DNA of 64,000 bases from Siphonodentalium dalli (Eukaryota; Mollusca; Scaphopoda; Gadilida; Siphonodentaliidae): contig CP136062.1 of NCBI GenBank assembly GCA_032622095.1, forward strand, positions 13,605,710-13,669,709, read 5' to 3'. Made by a program: the position numbers and the translations under genes. Positions within the stretch are counted from its first letter, which is position 1, and the number at the start of each line of letters is the position of its first letter. Below are positions 22,341-32,500 of the stretch, in pieces. Under the pieces are notes generated by a model, which saw nothing but the letters and a program-made list of their open reading frames with translations, made no database searches and was not told the origin of the DNA.

Positions 22341-22680
22341 AATATGCGAGTCGACCATAGGTCGCCTCGCATATATATAAGAGAATGCATTGGCCTAACA
22401 ATTTTTTACAATTTTAATAATTTTTTCTTGTATTCTTTAACAATTTTATAATTTCAGCCATACAGAGCCCCAGACAAACATGAGCAGACGACACTCTTCT
22501 ATATGCTTCTATATATGTGTGGGGCTCCCTGCAGGGTAATGGATGTTTTTTATTTCTCAGTGAGAACTTTCCGATGAATGGCAACAAGCCATATTTCCGA
22601 CAAAATCCTGAAAAGTTACCCATAATTCTGCTGTGGTTAAGGATTCGATTATTTAGGGCATTACTGTATTCAAATCGAAC
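22341..22680. repeat. composite of family A and family C fragments
   Basis: 22345-22395 is part of a family A hairpin ending GAGAATGCATTGGC. 22455-22540 is the inverted family A core (GAGCCCCAGACAAACATGAG ... GTGGGGCTCCCTGC). 22553-22676 is an inverted family C copy ending GGGCATTACTGTA. Confidence 0.75.
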
Positions 22681-22703
22681 TGTTGATACATGGGTAACAA
22701 TTA

Positions 22704-23310
22704 TAAATGTGAAGCAAAGATGTTTTATTTATCCATGTTCTTCTCGGTAAGAATGAAACAATATGTTTTATTTATCATGTTCTTCTCGGTAAGAACGAAA
22801 CAATATGTTTTATTTATCCATGTTCTTCTCGGTAAGAACGAAACAATATGTTTTATTTATCCATGTTCTTCTCGGTAAGAACGAAACAATATGTTTTATT
22901 TATCCATGTTCTTCTCGGTAAGAACGAAACAATATGTTTTATTTATCCATGTTCTTCTCGGTAAGAACGAAACAATATGTTTTATTTATCCATGTTCTTC
23001 TCGGTAAGAATGAAACAATATGTTTTATTTATCCAAGTTCTTCTCGGTAAGAACGAAACAATATGTTTTATTTATCCATGTTCTTCTCGGTAAGAACGAA
23101 ACAATATGTTTTATTTATCCATGTTCTTCTCGGTAAGAATGAAACAATATGTTTTATTTATCCATGTTCTTCTCGGTAAGAACGAAACAATATGTTTTAT
23201 TTATCCATGTTCTTCTCGGTAAGAACGAAACAATATGTTTTATTTATCATGTTCTTCTCGGTAAGAACGAAACAATATGTTTTATTTATCCATGTTCTTC
23301 TCGGTAATAA
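22704..23310. repeat. 43-bp minisatellite, about 14 copies
   Basis: Each unit contains TTCTTCTCGGTAAGAACGAA and ATATGTTTTATTTATCCATG, with two copies short by one base. Every unit carries a consensus plus-strand 5' splice site, CGGTAAGA. The kinase gene reads the other strand, so these do not serve it. Confidence 0.97.
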
Positions 23311-23315
23311 TGATT

Positions 23316-24000
23316 TAACCCTTTTTATACTAAATGGAATTTAAGTTATAATTAAAATTACAGTATACTTTCATGTACAATTATTTGTATTATTGATCTC
23401 TTTAGTTGAAATAAAATATTGTTTAAAGTGATACATACTGTACTCAAATGTTGTTGTTGGTTTCTATAGTCTGAGTCATGGAATAACGTAACCAGATTTC
23501 CATTATTTGAAAGTCTGTTGAGTACGAAGTAATGTTACAGATGGCAGATTAGCCGGAATGCGAAAATACCAATTGTCTTTGTCGAGTAATTTTTGGACAG
23601 TTTTCAAGCAAATGTATCAAATAAATGTTATATTATATGAATACTAGTCCCATATACTCATTTAAGTCATTGTATATCACCAGTCAGTGAGTGGCTTGAG
23701 TTTACACCTCGTATCAACATATTTTTTACATGATCATGTGTGCCACTCATTGGCCAATCCACTATCCGTGAATTATTTTCATTACGTCTTGTACACGGAA
23801 ATTTTAATTTAATTTATGGCTCCAGCCATAAATTTAATTTATATCAAATTAGTAACTTTGATTTTAAGATAACCTATTAACCTGAACGTTTACAGAATAC
23901 ATCTTCGACTCAAATTACTTACTTTTCTATATATTATCGATATTAGATCATCGATATTACCGGGAATTTATTGAAAATGGCGTACAGTACCCCTTTAAAC
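23316..24000. other. intron, nothing recognised
   Basis: AT-rich, with no repeat array or open frame of note. It ends next to the duplicated exon 7 junctions. Confidence 0.4.
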
Positions 24001-24198
24001 CAATTTAGTGATGGTTTCTCGTTATTTACATACGCAGTAGTGATGGTTTCTCGTTATTTACATACTCTGTAGTGATGGTTTCTTGTTATTTACATACTCT
24101 GTAGTGATGGTTTCTCGTTATTTACATACTCTGTAGTGATGGTTTCTTGTTATTTACATACTCTGTAGTGATGGTATCTCATTGAGTGGGCCCTAGTT
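24001..24198 (-). repeat. 32-bp array of duplicated exon 7 splice-donor junctions
   Basis: Six units start at 24007, 24039, 24071, 24103, 24135 and 24167. On the minus strand each reads AACGAGAAACCATCACTACA, then GA, then GTATGTAAAT. That closely matches the true exon 7 end (CAACGAGCAACCATCACCAC, TGA, GTATGTAAAT) at 24240-24207. The flanking 'tttaaaccaattta' also occurs on both sides (23995 and 24198). At least five intact donor-like sites therefore lie just downstream of the real one. Confidence 0.92.
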
Positions 24199-24215
24199 TA
24201 AACCAATTTACATAC

Positions 24216-24317
24216 TCAGTGGTGATGGTTGCTCGTTGAAGCGGCGGCTCAAGTCCTTCTGGGTATTGTTCGAATCTTCCACTCGTATCTGAAGTGATAT
24301 CCTCTCCAGTCAGAGAA
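24216..24317 (-). CDS. kinase gene exon 7 (post-kinase tail)
   Basis: An acceptor (ATTATTTTTAG) precedes 24317, and the exon ends ACTGA before GTATGT. It takes two nucleotides from exon 6, so the first split codon is Ser. It encodes residues 334-366 (SLTGEDITSDTSGRF, EQYPEGLEPPLQRATITT) and leaves two nucleotides for exon 8. The other two frames contain stops, so the frame is fixed. The sequence is hydrophilic with a Pro/Glu-rich part and no recognised domain. The last 23 bases and the donor are copied six times just downstream. Confidence 0.85.
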
Positions 24318-25947
24318 CTAAAAATAATTTGTATAGAAATAATATATCATGGCATTACATATCTTACATATAGAAATAATATATCATGATAAATGAGATA
24401 TTGGCTTTGCATGACCTAATCGACTTCTATAATGGTGTACCATCTCACTAATAATTTTTAAAAGATCAAATGACCACAATATCCCCCGATACGGTAGCTA
24501 ACTGAAGAATTGGCAATATTCGTAAAAATAAAAGTCTTCATCCGGAAACCTCAAATATTGAAAATTCGGCAAACTAAGGGCCATAACTGTGGTTGAAAAG
24601 TCGGACAAATCTGGTTTTTGAACTCAATCAAGATATTTTGAAAACCAGTTCCTATGCTAGACATAGGTCGATATTTAGTTATTGTGCAAAACGGCTGAAA
24701 ACCAAGAAATATCGGCAAATATGGCAAGAACTCTGCCAAAATAGGTCCAACCAAACTCAGAATCACAGGTTCCAATGATGCTAAGTTTTAACAAAATTGA
24801 CTATAAAAATCACAGACAGGTTCGGACAAAGATGCATCATCAGGATGTACAATTGTATGTCGAAAAATAGCAATAACTCCACAAAAATTACTCAAAAGCG
24901 CAGGTTGATATCTGAACCAAGATTTAACAAGAGCACGCAGTCGGGGCGTGGGATAATACGCCCGTTTCTGGAGTAGAGTGAGGTAAGGTTTAATTCCCAT
25001 ATTTGAACTTGATCTGTATACCAAATTTGGTTCAGTTCACTCGATTCAATCTAAAGTTATCATCCGGAAACCAAAATCGGACGGACGACAAACGGACAAC
25101 CCATTTACATAACACAACCGTTTTTTTCAAACAGGCGTATACAAAATTGACTGGAAAATGACGGAATACAGGCTTGGACAAAAGATGCTTCCCAGGATGT
25201 ACGATTCTATGTCGAAAAATGGCAATAATTCCACCAAAATGAGTCCGACCGAACATAATATTGCAGGTAGCAGGTTCCCATGCTGGTTTATATATGTGCT
25301 AAGTTTTAAAAACAATTATCAGAAAATGACAGAATACAGGCTGTGACAATGTTCCGGATGGATAGATGGACGAACAGATGTACGGACATTATTACATCGG
25401 ACATTTATGTATCTAATTTTAAGAAAAATGGATATTTATGTGGCTATTTTCCGTTAGGTGGCTAGCAACTTAACAGCATTCAGATGAACCATCAACAATG
25501 ATCTATTTGGCATAATCAGCCTATTTAATTTTGAATACTAAAAGTCCATAGATTTGGACATCCATGATCTGTCCACAGGAGATGTTCGGACAGGTTATGT
25601 GTCTAGTCACCCAATCAGTTTCTCCTATTCCACTGGCGTATTTGCTATATGCAAGTTTTTGAGTTTCAAAAACCTACTTTTGCTATAATTTGTCCATGTT
25701 CTGATTATATAATTTGAAATGTTATCACTATAAAACACTATATAGCCACCTAAAATTCGACCAATTACTTGATAGCCACATAAAATTTGTAGACACAGAA
25801 CTTATTTTAGCCAAATAATTCATAGCCACATATCCACGCAAATGTTGGTATGGTACAATACACGCAAGGATGAAGGTCAATACTATAGTCCTCGGATGGA
25901 ATGTTGAGGGACAATTAACACAGGTGCATTAAACTGTTCTGCCATAC
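24318..25947. other. intron with dispersed spacer repeats
   Basis: 24530-24790 and 24990-25370 contain related segments around 'catccggaaacc', 'ccataactg' and 'aaaattgactggaaaatgac' that recur within this intron and at 13.9-14.3 and 26.2-26.5 kb. No other exon fitted the phase between exons 6 and 7. Confidence 0.5.
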
Positions 25948-26012
25948 CTGGAAACTGGAAACCTCCCACGGAAATCTCTCATAATTTCCTCTTTATCTGC
26001 TCGATCTGAAAT
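25948..26012 (-). CDS. kinase gene exon 6 (short, just after the kinase domain)
   Basis: Uses the AG in ATCATTTAG just before 26012, giving 21 codons, ISDRADKEEIMRDFRGRFPV and Ser, plus two nucleotides; the donor is GTATGG after TTCCAG. A second AG 7 bp downstream (ATTTCAG) looks slightly better but would break the frame with exon 5. The upstream AG joins exon 5 (phase 0) and exon 7 (phase 2) perfectly. The charged sequence could form a short helix at the end of the kinase C-lobe. The exon is too short for an ORF scan and was found by phase matching. Confidence 0.75.
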
Positions 26013-26606
26013 CTAAATGATAATCACATTCACCTACAAATTATTGTTCCAAATCTGATAAAAAGTGACTGAGATATCTGCATGAATGGATAGAAAACCA
26101 TTTCATCTGATTAAATCAAAGAGGGATATAACATTTAGAATGAATAAAAGGTTGACGACAACGTGTCCCTGAAAAAGTGGCTCTTTAGTAAGGATATCTT
26201 TTTTATCATCGGACCGTGACCAAATTAAAACTTGGCCTTTGTCTTCTGAAATTTGAACCATGTACAAATTAGCAAGAGATTCAGTTGAATTTAAAAACAA
26301 TCAGATAACTAAAATTAAAGTTATCATCTGTAAACCTAAAAATGAAAACATTCTAAGTCGAAAAGGGGCCATAACTCTGGCAAAAATGTGCAAACCGAAC
26401 CAATATTCAAACTTGACCTGTGTTTTAGCTGATAAACTCACATAGCAAATTTGGTTTCGATCCGATAGTCCAAAATAAAGTTCTCATCCAAAAACTTTCC
26501 GAACAGATGCATGGCTAGATGGACTGATGGATGGACTCAAACGATGTCATTCTGCCCGTCTTTTACACTCTCACGATGGGAGCTGTTCATGTGCAGCATT
26601 AAAGAT

Positions 26607-26762
26607 CCTGTGCCAGTGCATTCTCTGATATATGCAAGGGAGTCTCGCATATATAAGAGAATGCACTGGCTTACAAGGTCAAGGTAAATATTGTTGGGCC
26701 AATGCATTCTCTTATATATGTGAGGCTCCCTAACATATATAAGAGAATGCATTGGTACAGGG
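26607..26762. repeat. degenerate family A double hairpin
   Basis: Two hairpins (GCATTCTCTGATATATGC... and GCCAATGCATTCTCTTATAT...) about 25 bp apart, between CCTGTGCCA and TGGTACAGGG. This is a shortened form of the elements at 27342, 51415 and 63266. Confidence 0.8.
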
Positions 26763-26887
26763 TTTTCGAAAAATTTCAGGAAGCTCCGGTCATGGAAGGT
26801 TAATTGCACTCTTATGACTAATCTCTGCACTAAATTTCATTTATATCCGATGTTTCTCAGGGAGACAGACAGAAAAATATTTGTTCC

Positions 26888-27002
26888 AGGTAAACAGTAA
26901 TGCCCTAAATAATCAACTCCTTAACCACAGAAGAATTATGGGTAATTGTTCAGGATTTAGTCGGAAATATGGCTTGATGCCATTCATCGGAAAGCTCACT
27001 GT
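26888..27002 (+). repeat. family C MITE copy
   Basis: Begins CAGTAATGCCCTAAATAATC and runs to GGAAAGCTCACTG. It is close to the copies at 38755 and 49870. Confidence 0.82.
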
Positions 27003-27317
27003 TTTTTGTTTTTTTACTTGATACACTCAGTCATTGGGTAATTTAATCAGCTAATACAACACTGCAAGGTACAAACATGGACGGAGACCGTGTCAACGAA
27101 CGCCACTTTTTGCAGATTGGCAGTAACACGTAGCCTCACATCATTAACCTCGTTACAAAACGCTACCAGATCACGGTAAGTGTCACCGCATATATACAGT
27201 GCACTACCGCGGGTCACCACAGTACTAGCATTCTTTATCACTGGTAATCCGGCGGTCCTGCGAATGTTGAGGTGGTAACGTGGTATCACACAGTAGCGCA
27301 ACCGTGATTTAGTGGTA

Positions 27318-27782
27318 TTAACCCTTTACCCAACAGAACGGCCCTGTGCCAATGCATTCTCTTATATATGCGAGTCGACCATAGGTCGCCTCGCATATAT
27401 AAGAGAATGCATTGGCTAAACACATATTAAAAATGATAAAATTGTCAAAGAATGTAGAAAAATATTATAAAAATTGTTTAAAAATGTAAGAAAAAATTAT
27501 AAAATTGTTAAAGAATGTAAGAAAAAATGGTAAAAAGTGTTAAAATAAGATTTTTTTTAGGCCAATGCATTCTCTTATATATGCGAGGCGACCTATGGTC
27601 GACTCGCATATATAAGAGAATGCATTGGCACAGGGCATAACTGTAACCTTCACAATGTGGTCAATGAACCGGTTCCAATGATATCCATATTTGTATGGTG
27701 TTATTGAGACAGACCGAAGATATTTTAAGCTGTTGAAGCTTTATTTGGGCATTTTTGGCCGTTTTGTTGGGTAAAGGGTTAA
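27318..27782. mobile_element. TTAA-flanked (piggyBac-like) MITE with a nested family A element
   Basis: The ends TTAACCCTTTACCCAACA (27318) and TGTTGGGTAAAGGGTTAA (ends 27782) form inverted repeats of about 26 bp. The four-base TTAA duplication fits piggyBac integration. The centre is occupied by a complete family A double-hairpin element (27342-27635). It sits in intron 5 of the kinase gene; intron 5 is the stretch between exons 5 and 6. Confidence 0.9.
27342..27635. mobile_element. family A double-hairpin element
   Basis: Outer inverted ends CCCTGTGCC and GGCACAGGG. Just inside each end is a 69-bp hairpin (GCCAATGCATTCTCTTATAT paired with its complement around 'tcgaccataggtcg'). The two hairpins are separated by an AT-rich core. 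Confidence 0.9.
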
Positions 27783-27864
27783 CACATGCATTAAAGCAGC
27801 TCGCTTATAAGAGCATACCTGTAGCTGATTTTAGAATCCATTAAGTAAATAAATAGATACATAC

Positions 27865-27959
27865 CTCTCCATAATTCTTAAAAAGATCTTCAACAGCATT
27901 ATTATAGCTCTCAATTGTCACATTGTCAGAGAAGTTTTCTGTTAGAATCATATGTATTT
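27865..27959 (-). CDS. kinase gene exon 5 (end of kinase C-lobe)
   Basis: The acceptor ATTTCAG lies above 27959 and the donor is a consensus GTATGT after GGAGAG. The first two bases complete the Glu codon begun in exon 4, and 31 codons follow, ending in phase 0. Residues 281-311 read IHMILTENFSDNVTIESYNN and then AVEDLFKNYGE. The start continues the final kinase helix: the RPIFTEI of exons 4-5 is the usual RP..EI/EL end of TKL kinase domains. It was found by splice logic. Confidence 0.85.
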
Positions 27960-28021
27960 CTGAAATAAAATGCAAATTTCAGAGATTCTGCAACCCACGA
28001 CAATGTCTTCCACATACCCCA

Positions 28022-28345
28022 AACCTCTACCCCCTATCAATCCAGAGCCCTCTACCCCCTATCAATCCAGAGCCCTCTACCCCCTATCAATCCAGAGCCC
28101 TCTACCCCCTATCAATCCAGAGCCCTCTACCCCCTATCAATCCAGAGCCCTCTACCCCCTATCAATCCAGAGCCCTCTACCCCCTATCAATCCAGAGCCC
28201 TCTACCCCCTATCAATCCAGAGCCCTCTACCCCCTATCAATCCAGAGCCCTCTACCCCCTATCAATCCAGAGCCCTCTACCCCCTATCAATCCAGAGCCC
28301 TCTACCCCATATCAATCCAGAGCCCTCTACCCCCTATCAATCCCG
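28022..28345. repeat. 25-bp minisatellite, about 13 near-identical copies
   Basis: Unit CCCTCTACCCCCTATCAATC plus CAGAG, with an exact period. Because the unit has no stop in two plus-strand frames, it yields 146-149-codon ORFs that are artefacts. The array lies 60 bp from the exon 5 acceptor, inside intron 4. Confidence 0.97.
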
Positions 28346-28624
28346 AGATTAATGCCTACATGAGCTGTGTATTATTATTTAATATTCATTATTGTTATGT
28401 TTACATTTATATATATTAGACATCAATTAGTTTCAATGTGCCTTACATAAAAAGGCTGAAATTTTCTAAGAAACAATAAAACAATTAGTCAACAACGAAG
28501 AAATTTTAAATAGGAGAAAGATATATCATATCAGTGTTACTGAAACCATACACAGCCGTGATAACAATAATTAAAATTCAAGTGATAGTCATTGCATTAA
28601 ATCATCTCCCACTAACTAAATAAA

Positions 28625-28998
28625 TGTGTTCACTATATGACATAGGATAATGCCTGGAAACCCTATAGGGAGCCCCACAAAGAGAGAAGATGTACTGCTG
28701 AGTGTCGTCTGCTACAGTTTAAGTGGGGGCTCCATATGGGGAATGATTATTATGTGTTCACTATATGACATAGGATAATGCCTGGAAACCCTATAGGGAG
28801 CCCCACAAAGAGAGAAGATGTACTGCTGAGTGTCGTCTGCTACAGTTTAAGTGGGGGCTCCATATGGGGAATGATTATTATGTGTTCACTATATGACATA
28901 GGATAATGCCTGGAAACCCTATAGGGAGCCCCACAAAGAGAGAAGCTGTACTGCTGAGTGTCGTCTGCTACAGTTTAAGTGGGGGCTCCATATGGGGA
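28625..28998. repeat. 128-bp tandem repeat, nearly three copies
   Basis: Starts at 28625, 28753 and 28881, almost identical. Each unit holds GGGAGCCCCACAAAGAGAG, then AGTGTCGTCTGCTAC, then GGGGGCTCCATATGGG, an inverted pair with a conserved centre. The same arrangement occurs in the core of family A elements. Confidence 0.93.
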
Positions 28999-28999
28999 T

Positions 29000-29326
29000 C
29001 GCAAACCCTTTCTTAATGATACGATATTGGATTTCCAAATGACAAAAGAAAATAGTAATACAAAATAAAACAAGTGATTGCACCAGCGGTGCTGGCAAAC
29101 CCCATGGTGACAAATTAAAACCTTTTCAAATAAACAAAGATAAAAAATTGTTGAATGGAAAACATGAATAAAACGATTGAACACTCAATTGATTGCCGTC
29201 ATAATACTGAACATTTCAAACCAAATTTCATTGATATCCGTCAACTGGTGGTGGAGACAAGGACAAAAAACCAACACTTCCTAATCTACAAAGAGGAATA
29301 AATCTCAAGTGGGAAAACTGGAAGAA
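29000..29326. other. intron, dispersed repeat fragments
   Basis: Contains 'ccaaatttcattgatatccgtcaa' and 'acaaagat..ataa' phrases that recur at 29450-29560 and 31500-31650. No exon recognised. Confidence 0.4.
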
Positions 29327-29444
29327 AAAAACGATTGAACACTCAATAAAACGATTGAACACTCAATAAAACGATTGAACACTCAATAAAACGATTGAAC
29401 ACTCAATAAAACGATTGAACACTCAATAAAACGATTGAACACTC
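29327..29444. repeat. 20-bp minisatellite, six copies
   Basis: The exact unit AAAACGATTGAACACTCAAT. The motif appears singly at 29170, 29570 and 31564, so the array grew from a dispersed spacer repeat. Confidence 0.95.
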
Positions 29445-30127
29445 CGTTGAATATCCAAATTTCTTTGAGATTCGTCAAACGGTGGTGGAGATATCTGCAC
29501 GGACGGACAAAAAACCAACATTTCCAGATAAACAAAGATGCATAACTCTAAGACAGAAAACCAGGAAGAAACGATTGAACACATTCAAGAAGGAAGTGTT
29601 GTTCCAGGATAAACTTATAAATCAGACGATAAATAAAAGATTGACGGAGAGCACCGGCTAGCAATATATTTCTTTTATAATTTATTAACGTTTTTGGTTA
29701 CAGTATACTCATATGATATTACAAATTTTCATGAGTTTTATACGTGAATGCAAATGCAAAAATAAATTTGTTTGCTTAAAGGCCCACTTAATTTTCAAAT
29801 CACCGATTATTTTTTTTATATTGCCTTGACGGTTTTGATAACAATCTATGCCATAAAATATGATTAAAGTACTATAATTCATCACCATTTGGAACATCTG
29901 TGTCTCAGAAGGTGCCCATAGAGTAATAGAAAATAGATGAAATAAAAAAATAATTTCCCCCGTTATGGCTCCCAGAATGCAACAGAATTCAAACTATAGT
30001 TTATTTTCCATTGAAAATTATAGACTTTGTGCAGAAACCTGGGCACAGAACAGACATTGATATCTCAACAAAAACAACATGTTCACAGTTTATTACATTG
30101 AATAAGTTGATAATACAATGTTTTCAT

Positions 30128-30188
30128 GAAAAGTTACCCATAATTATCCTGTGGTTAAGAAGTCGATTAATTAGGGCATTACTGTACA
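30128..30188 (-). repeat. family C MITE fragment
   Basis: Inverted partial copy: AAAGTTACCCATAATTATCC ... AGGGCATTACTGTA. Confidence 0.75.
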
Positions 30189-30369
30189 TGTCAATGGTTA
30201 TTCGGTATAATAAAAATAATGATGACCTAGTACGATGTGGATGTTGCAGATTGTCTCCCTTGGAACCATTATCTCCTTGGCTTTGCCTCAGGAGACAATG
30301 TGTTTCTTGGGGAGAGAATCCACATGGTCCACCTCGAAAAAGGTCAACATTTTCATAATAGTACAATAC

Positions 30370-30516
30370 CTGTGAAAATGGGTCTCTCTTTTGGTTCCTG
30401 CGCCCAGCAGCGGTCTATCAAACTGAGCACACCTTGTGAATACTGTTGGGTTATGTCCCTTAGAGCAGGCCGCTGTCCAGTTTTAACCATTTCAATAAGA
30501 ACTGCCAATAAAACAC
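30370..30516 (-). CDS. kinase gene exon 4 (kinase subdomains IX-XI)
   Basis: The acceptor is TTACATTCTGACAG and the donor GTATTG follows TTCACAG. The exon is 147 nt and completes the Gly codon of exon 3. It encodes VLLAVLIEMVKTGQRP, an LRDIT linker and LIDRCWAQEPKERPIFT. The CW..EP..RP motif is the subdomain XI signature of protein kinases, where the Arg salt-bridges to the APE-type glutamate. Residues 232-279, ending with one nucleotide for exon 5. The reading frame is the only open one that matches both neighbours. Confidence 0.93.
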
Positions 30517-30624
30517 CTGTCAGAATGTAAATAAAAGTGTTGATGTCATTGAAGCTCAACTTGGAGAGGGGCTAATGTCGAATGGCACAGTTAATGAAGC
30601 GATAAGGAATGCGGAAAGTTGGTA

Positions 30625-31260
30625 CGTCAATGTAATCTAGATGTCACCCGGAGGATCCATATGAAGTTTGGCGATGATCTGAAGACAAATATGGCCTGTA
30701 GGGTGTGCCAACAGATAAGTCTTACAAAGAGTAAATCCAAGATGGCCACTGGCGGCAATATTTTGAAACAAAAATCTAAAAAAAGGTAAGTTCATTATAG
30801 AGGTCACCCTTTGGATCCATATGAAGTTTAGGATTAGGGATGTGCCAAAGGATTTAGAGATGCAAAGTGTAAAATCCAAGCAGACTTGTTTTTCATCAAA
30901 ACAGATCTCAGAAAGAAATTAGTCATACAAAGACTAAAATCAAAGATGGTCACATTTTTAACAGAAATTGAGAAAAAATAGTAAGTTCCCATCTAGAGGT
31001 AACCCTGAAAATCCATATGAAGTTTGGTAACAATCAAATGAGAGATGTGACCTGTAGGGTTTTATAAAAGATTTAGTCATACAAAGAGTAAAATCCAAGA
31101 TGGCCACTGGCAGCCATGTTTTTTATCAGAATTCGGAAATATGGTAAGCTCCCATCTAGAGGTCACCCCCCAAGATTCAATGCAGTTTGGTGACAATCGG
31201 ATGAGAGATGTGACCTGTAGCATGTGATAACGGAAATTGATGATGGATCATGGATTGAAG
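30625..31260. repeat. degenerate tandem spacer repeat, four units of 160-190 bp
   Basis: Units are marked by 'gaggtcaccc..gatccatatgaagtttggtga' at about 30640, 30802, 30994 and 31160, each followed by 'aaatccaagatggccactggc'. Single related units occur at about 39640, 39730 and 51000. Confidence 0.75.
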
Positions 31261-31944
31261 CATGGACGATGGATGACCAATGCATGGCAATAGTTCAAAC
31301 TTGTCTTCATCAAGATGAGCTAACAAGAGAGTCAATGACTGTGGTGTCACTCAACTGACTGTAAAGACTGGGACTCTGTAGACTACAATAATCAGTTCAT
31401 ATCAAACAAGAGATGGACTGTTGTCCGGTGCATACCCCCTTGTGACATACCGCCTTGTGTGGGCATATCTATAACTTATGACTGCTATACTCAGACAGAT
31501 GACCCAAAAATCAGAATTTTCATATAAACAAAGATGAATAACTATGGAACGAAAAATATAACCAAAACGATTGAACACGCCATTGATTTTCCTCATAATG
31601 GTGAACATCCATACCAAATTTCATTGAGAATTGAGCATTATTGTTCAAGTTATGGACTGAACAGACATTGTTATAACTTCCGCCAGGGTACCCCGAGTCA
31701 CCACACCAAATTTGGTTAAAATCGGACCAGCAGTCTGGGATAAAAATCCAGACAGACAGATGGATGGACAGACAGATTTTACTCTTTTATTTATATAGAT
31801 AAGTTACTGACATGCTGTCAAATGTTATTTTTGACTTGAACTGTAAACAAGGATTAGCACCATGGAGCAGTAAATATCAGGCTAAAGATTCATGGTGGGC
31901 AGTGGGCCAGGACGAATATATATATTATTTTATATTAATAATAC

Positions 31945-32158
31945 CTTTGTATGGTCGCTTCTCAGAGCAGAGTTCCCACATACAGATGGAAAATGCATAA
32001 ATATCTCGAGATTGACGCCGTTTTGTGTTGACGTCTTGGAATAACTCGGGTGGAAGGTACTGAGTCGTCCCTCTAAGAGACTTGTCCTCTTTATTAACAT
32101 CCTCCAATGTAAGCGTTGTTGATTTGTCTTTAAGCTCACATAAACCAAAATCTGTGAC
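31945..32158 (-). CDS. kinase gene exon 3 (activation segment, subdomains VII-IX)
   Basis: The acceptor AGATTATTTCAG lies above 32158, and the donor GTATTA follows TACAAAG. It starts in phase 0 after the exon 2 Lys. Residues 160-230 contain DFG (162-164) in VTDFGLCELK and an activation loop with Thr/Ser and several Lys/Glu. LRGTTQYLPPELF places PPE at 195-197 in the APE position, and SRDIYAFSICMWELCSEKRP is subdomain IX with the conserved Asp. The Asp of DFG binds magnesium. TKL kinases commonly have this GT..Y.PPE form. The exon ends with one nucleotide completed by exon 4. Confidence 0.95.
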
Positions 32159-32162
32159 CTGA

Positions 32163-32500
32163 AATAATCTGTCTATACTAAAGCATCATTGATGAGTAGT
32201 TATCCCATAGGAAATGTTCAGACAATAAGTTTAACCCTTTCTATACTAAAGCATCATTGATGAGTAGTTATCCCATAGGAAATGTTAAGATAATTAAGTT
32301 TAACCCTTTCTATACTAAAGCATCATTGATGAGTAGTTATCCCATAAATGTTCAGATAATAAGTTTAACCCTTTCTATACTAAAGCATCATTGATAAGTA
32401 GTTGTCCAATAGGAAATGTTCAGATAATAAGTTGAACACTTTCTATACTAAAGCATCATTGATGAGCAGTTATCCCATAGCAAATGTTCAGATAATAAGT
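32163..32500. repeat. roughly 70-bp tandem repeat, five units, broken by later insertions
   Basis: Units contain TCTATACTAAAGCATCATTG, GAGTAGTTATCCCATAG and ATAATAAGTTTAACCC. The array ends at TTTAA (32500-32504), where a TTAA element begins. It resumes for 13 bp at 34571-34583, is broken again, and ends with one more unit at 37846-37880. Confidence 0.92.

Noticed and set aside
22704-23310. CRISPR-like regular repeats (also at 29327-29444 and 18364-18500)
   Set aside because: The units are contiguous tandem copies with no unique spacers, and the DNA is eukaryotic.
27923-28419. Two overlapping 146- and 149-codon Pro/Ser-rich ORFs
   Set aside because: They are translations of the 25-bp minisatellite. 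Open frames in two registers are expected from a stop-free 25-bp unit.
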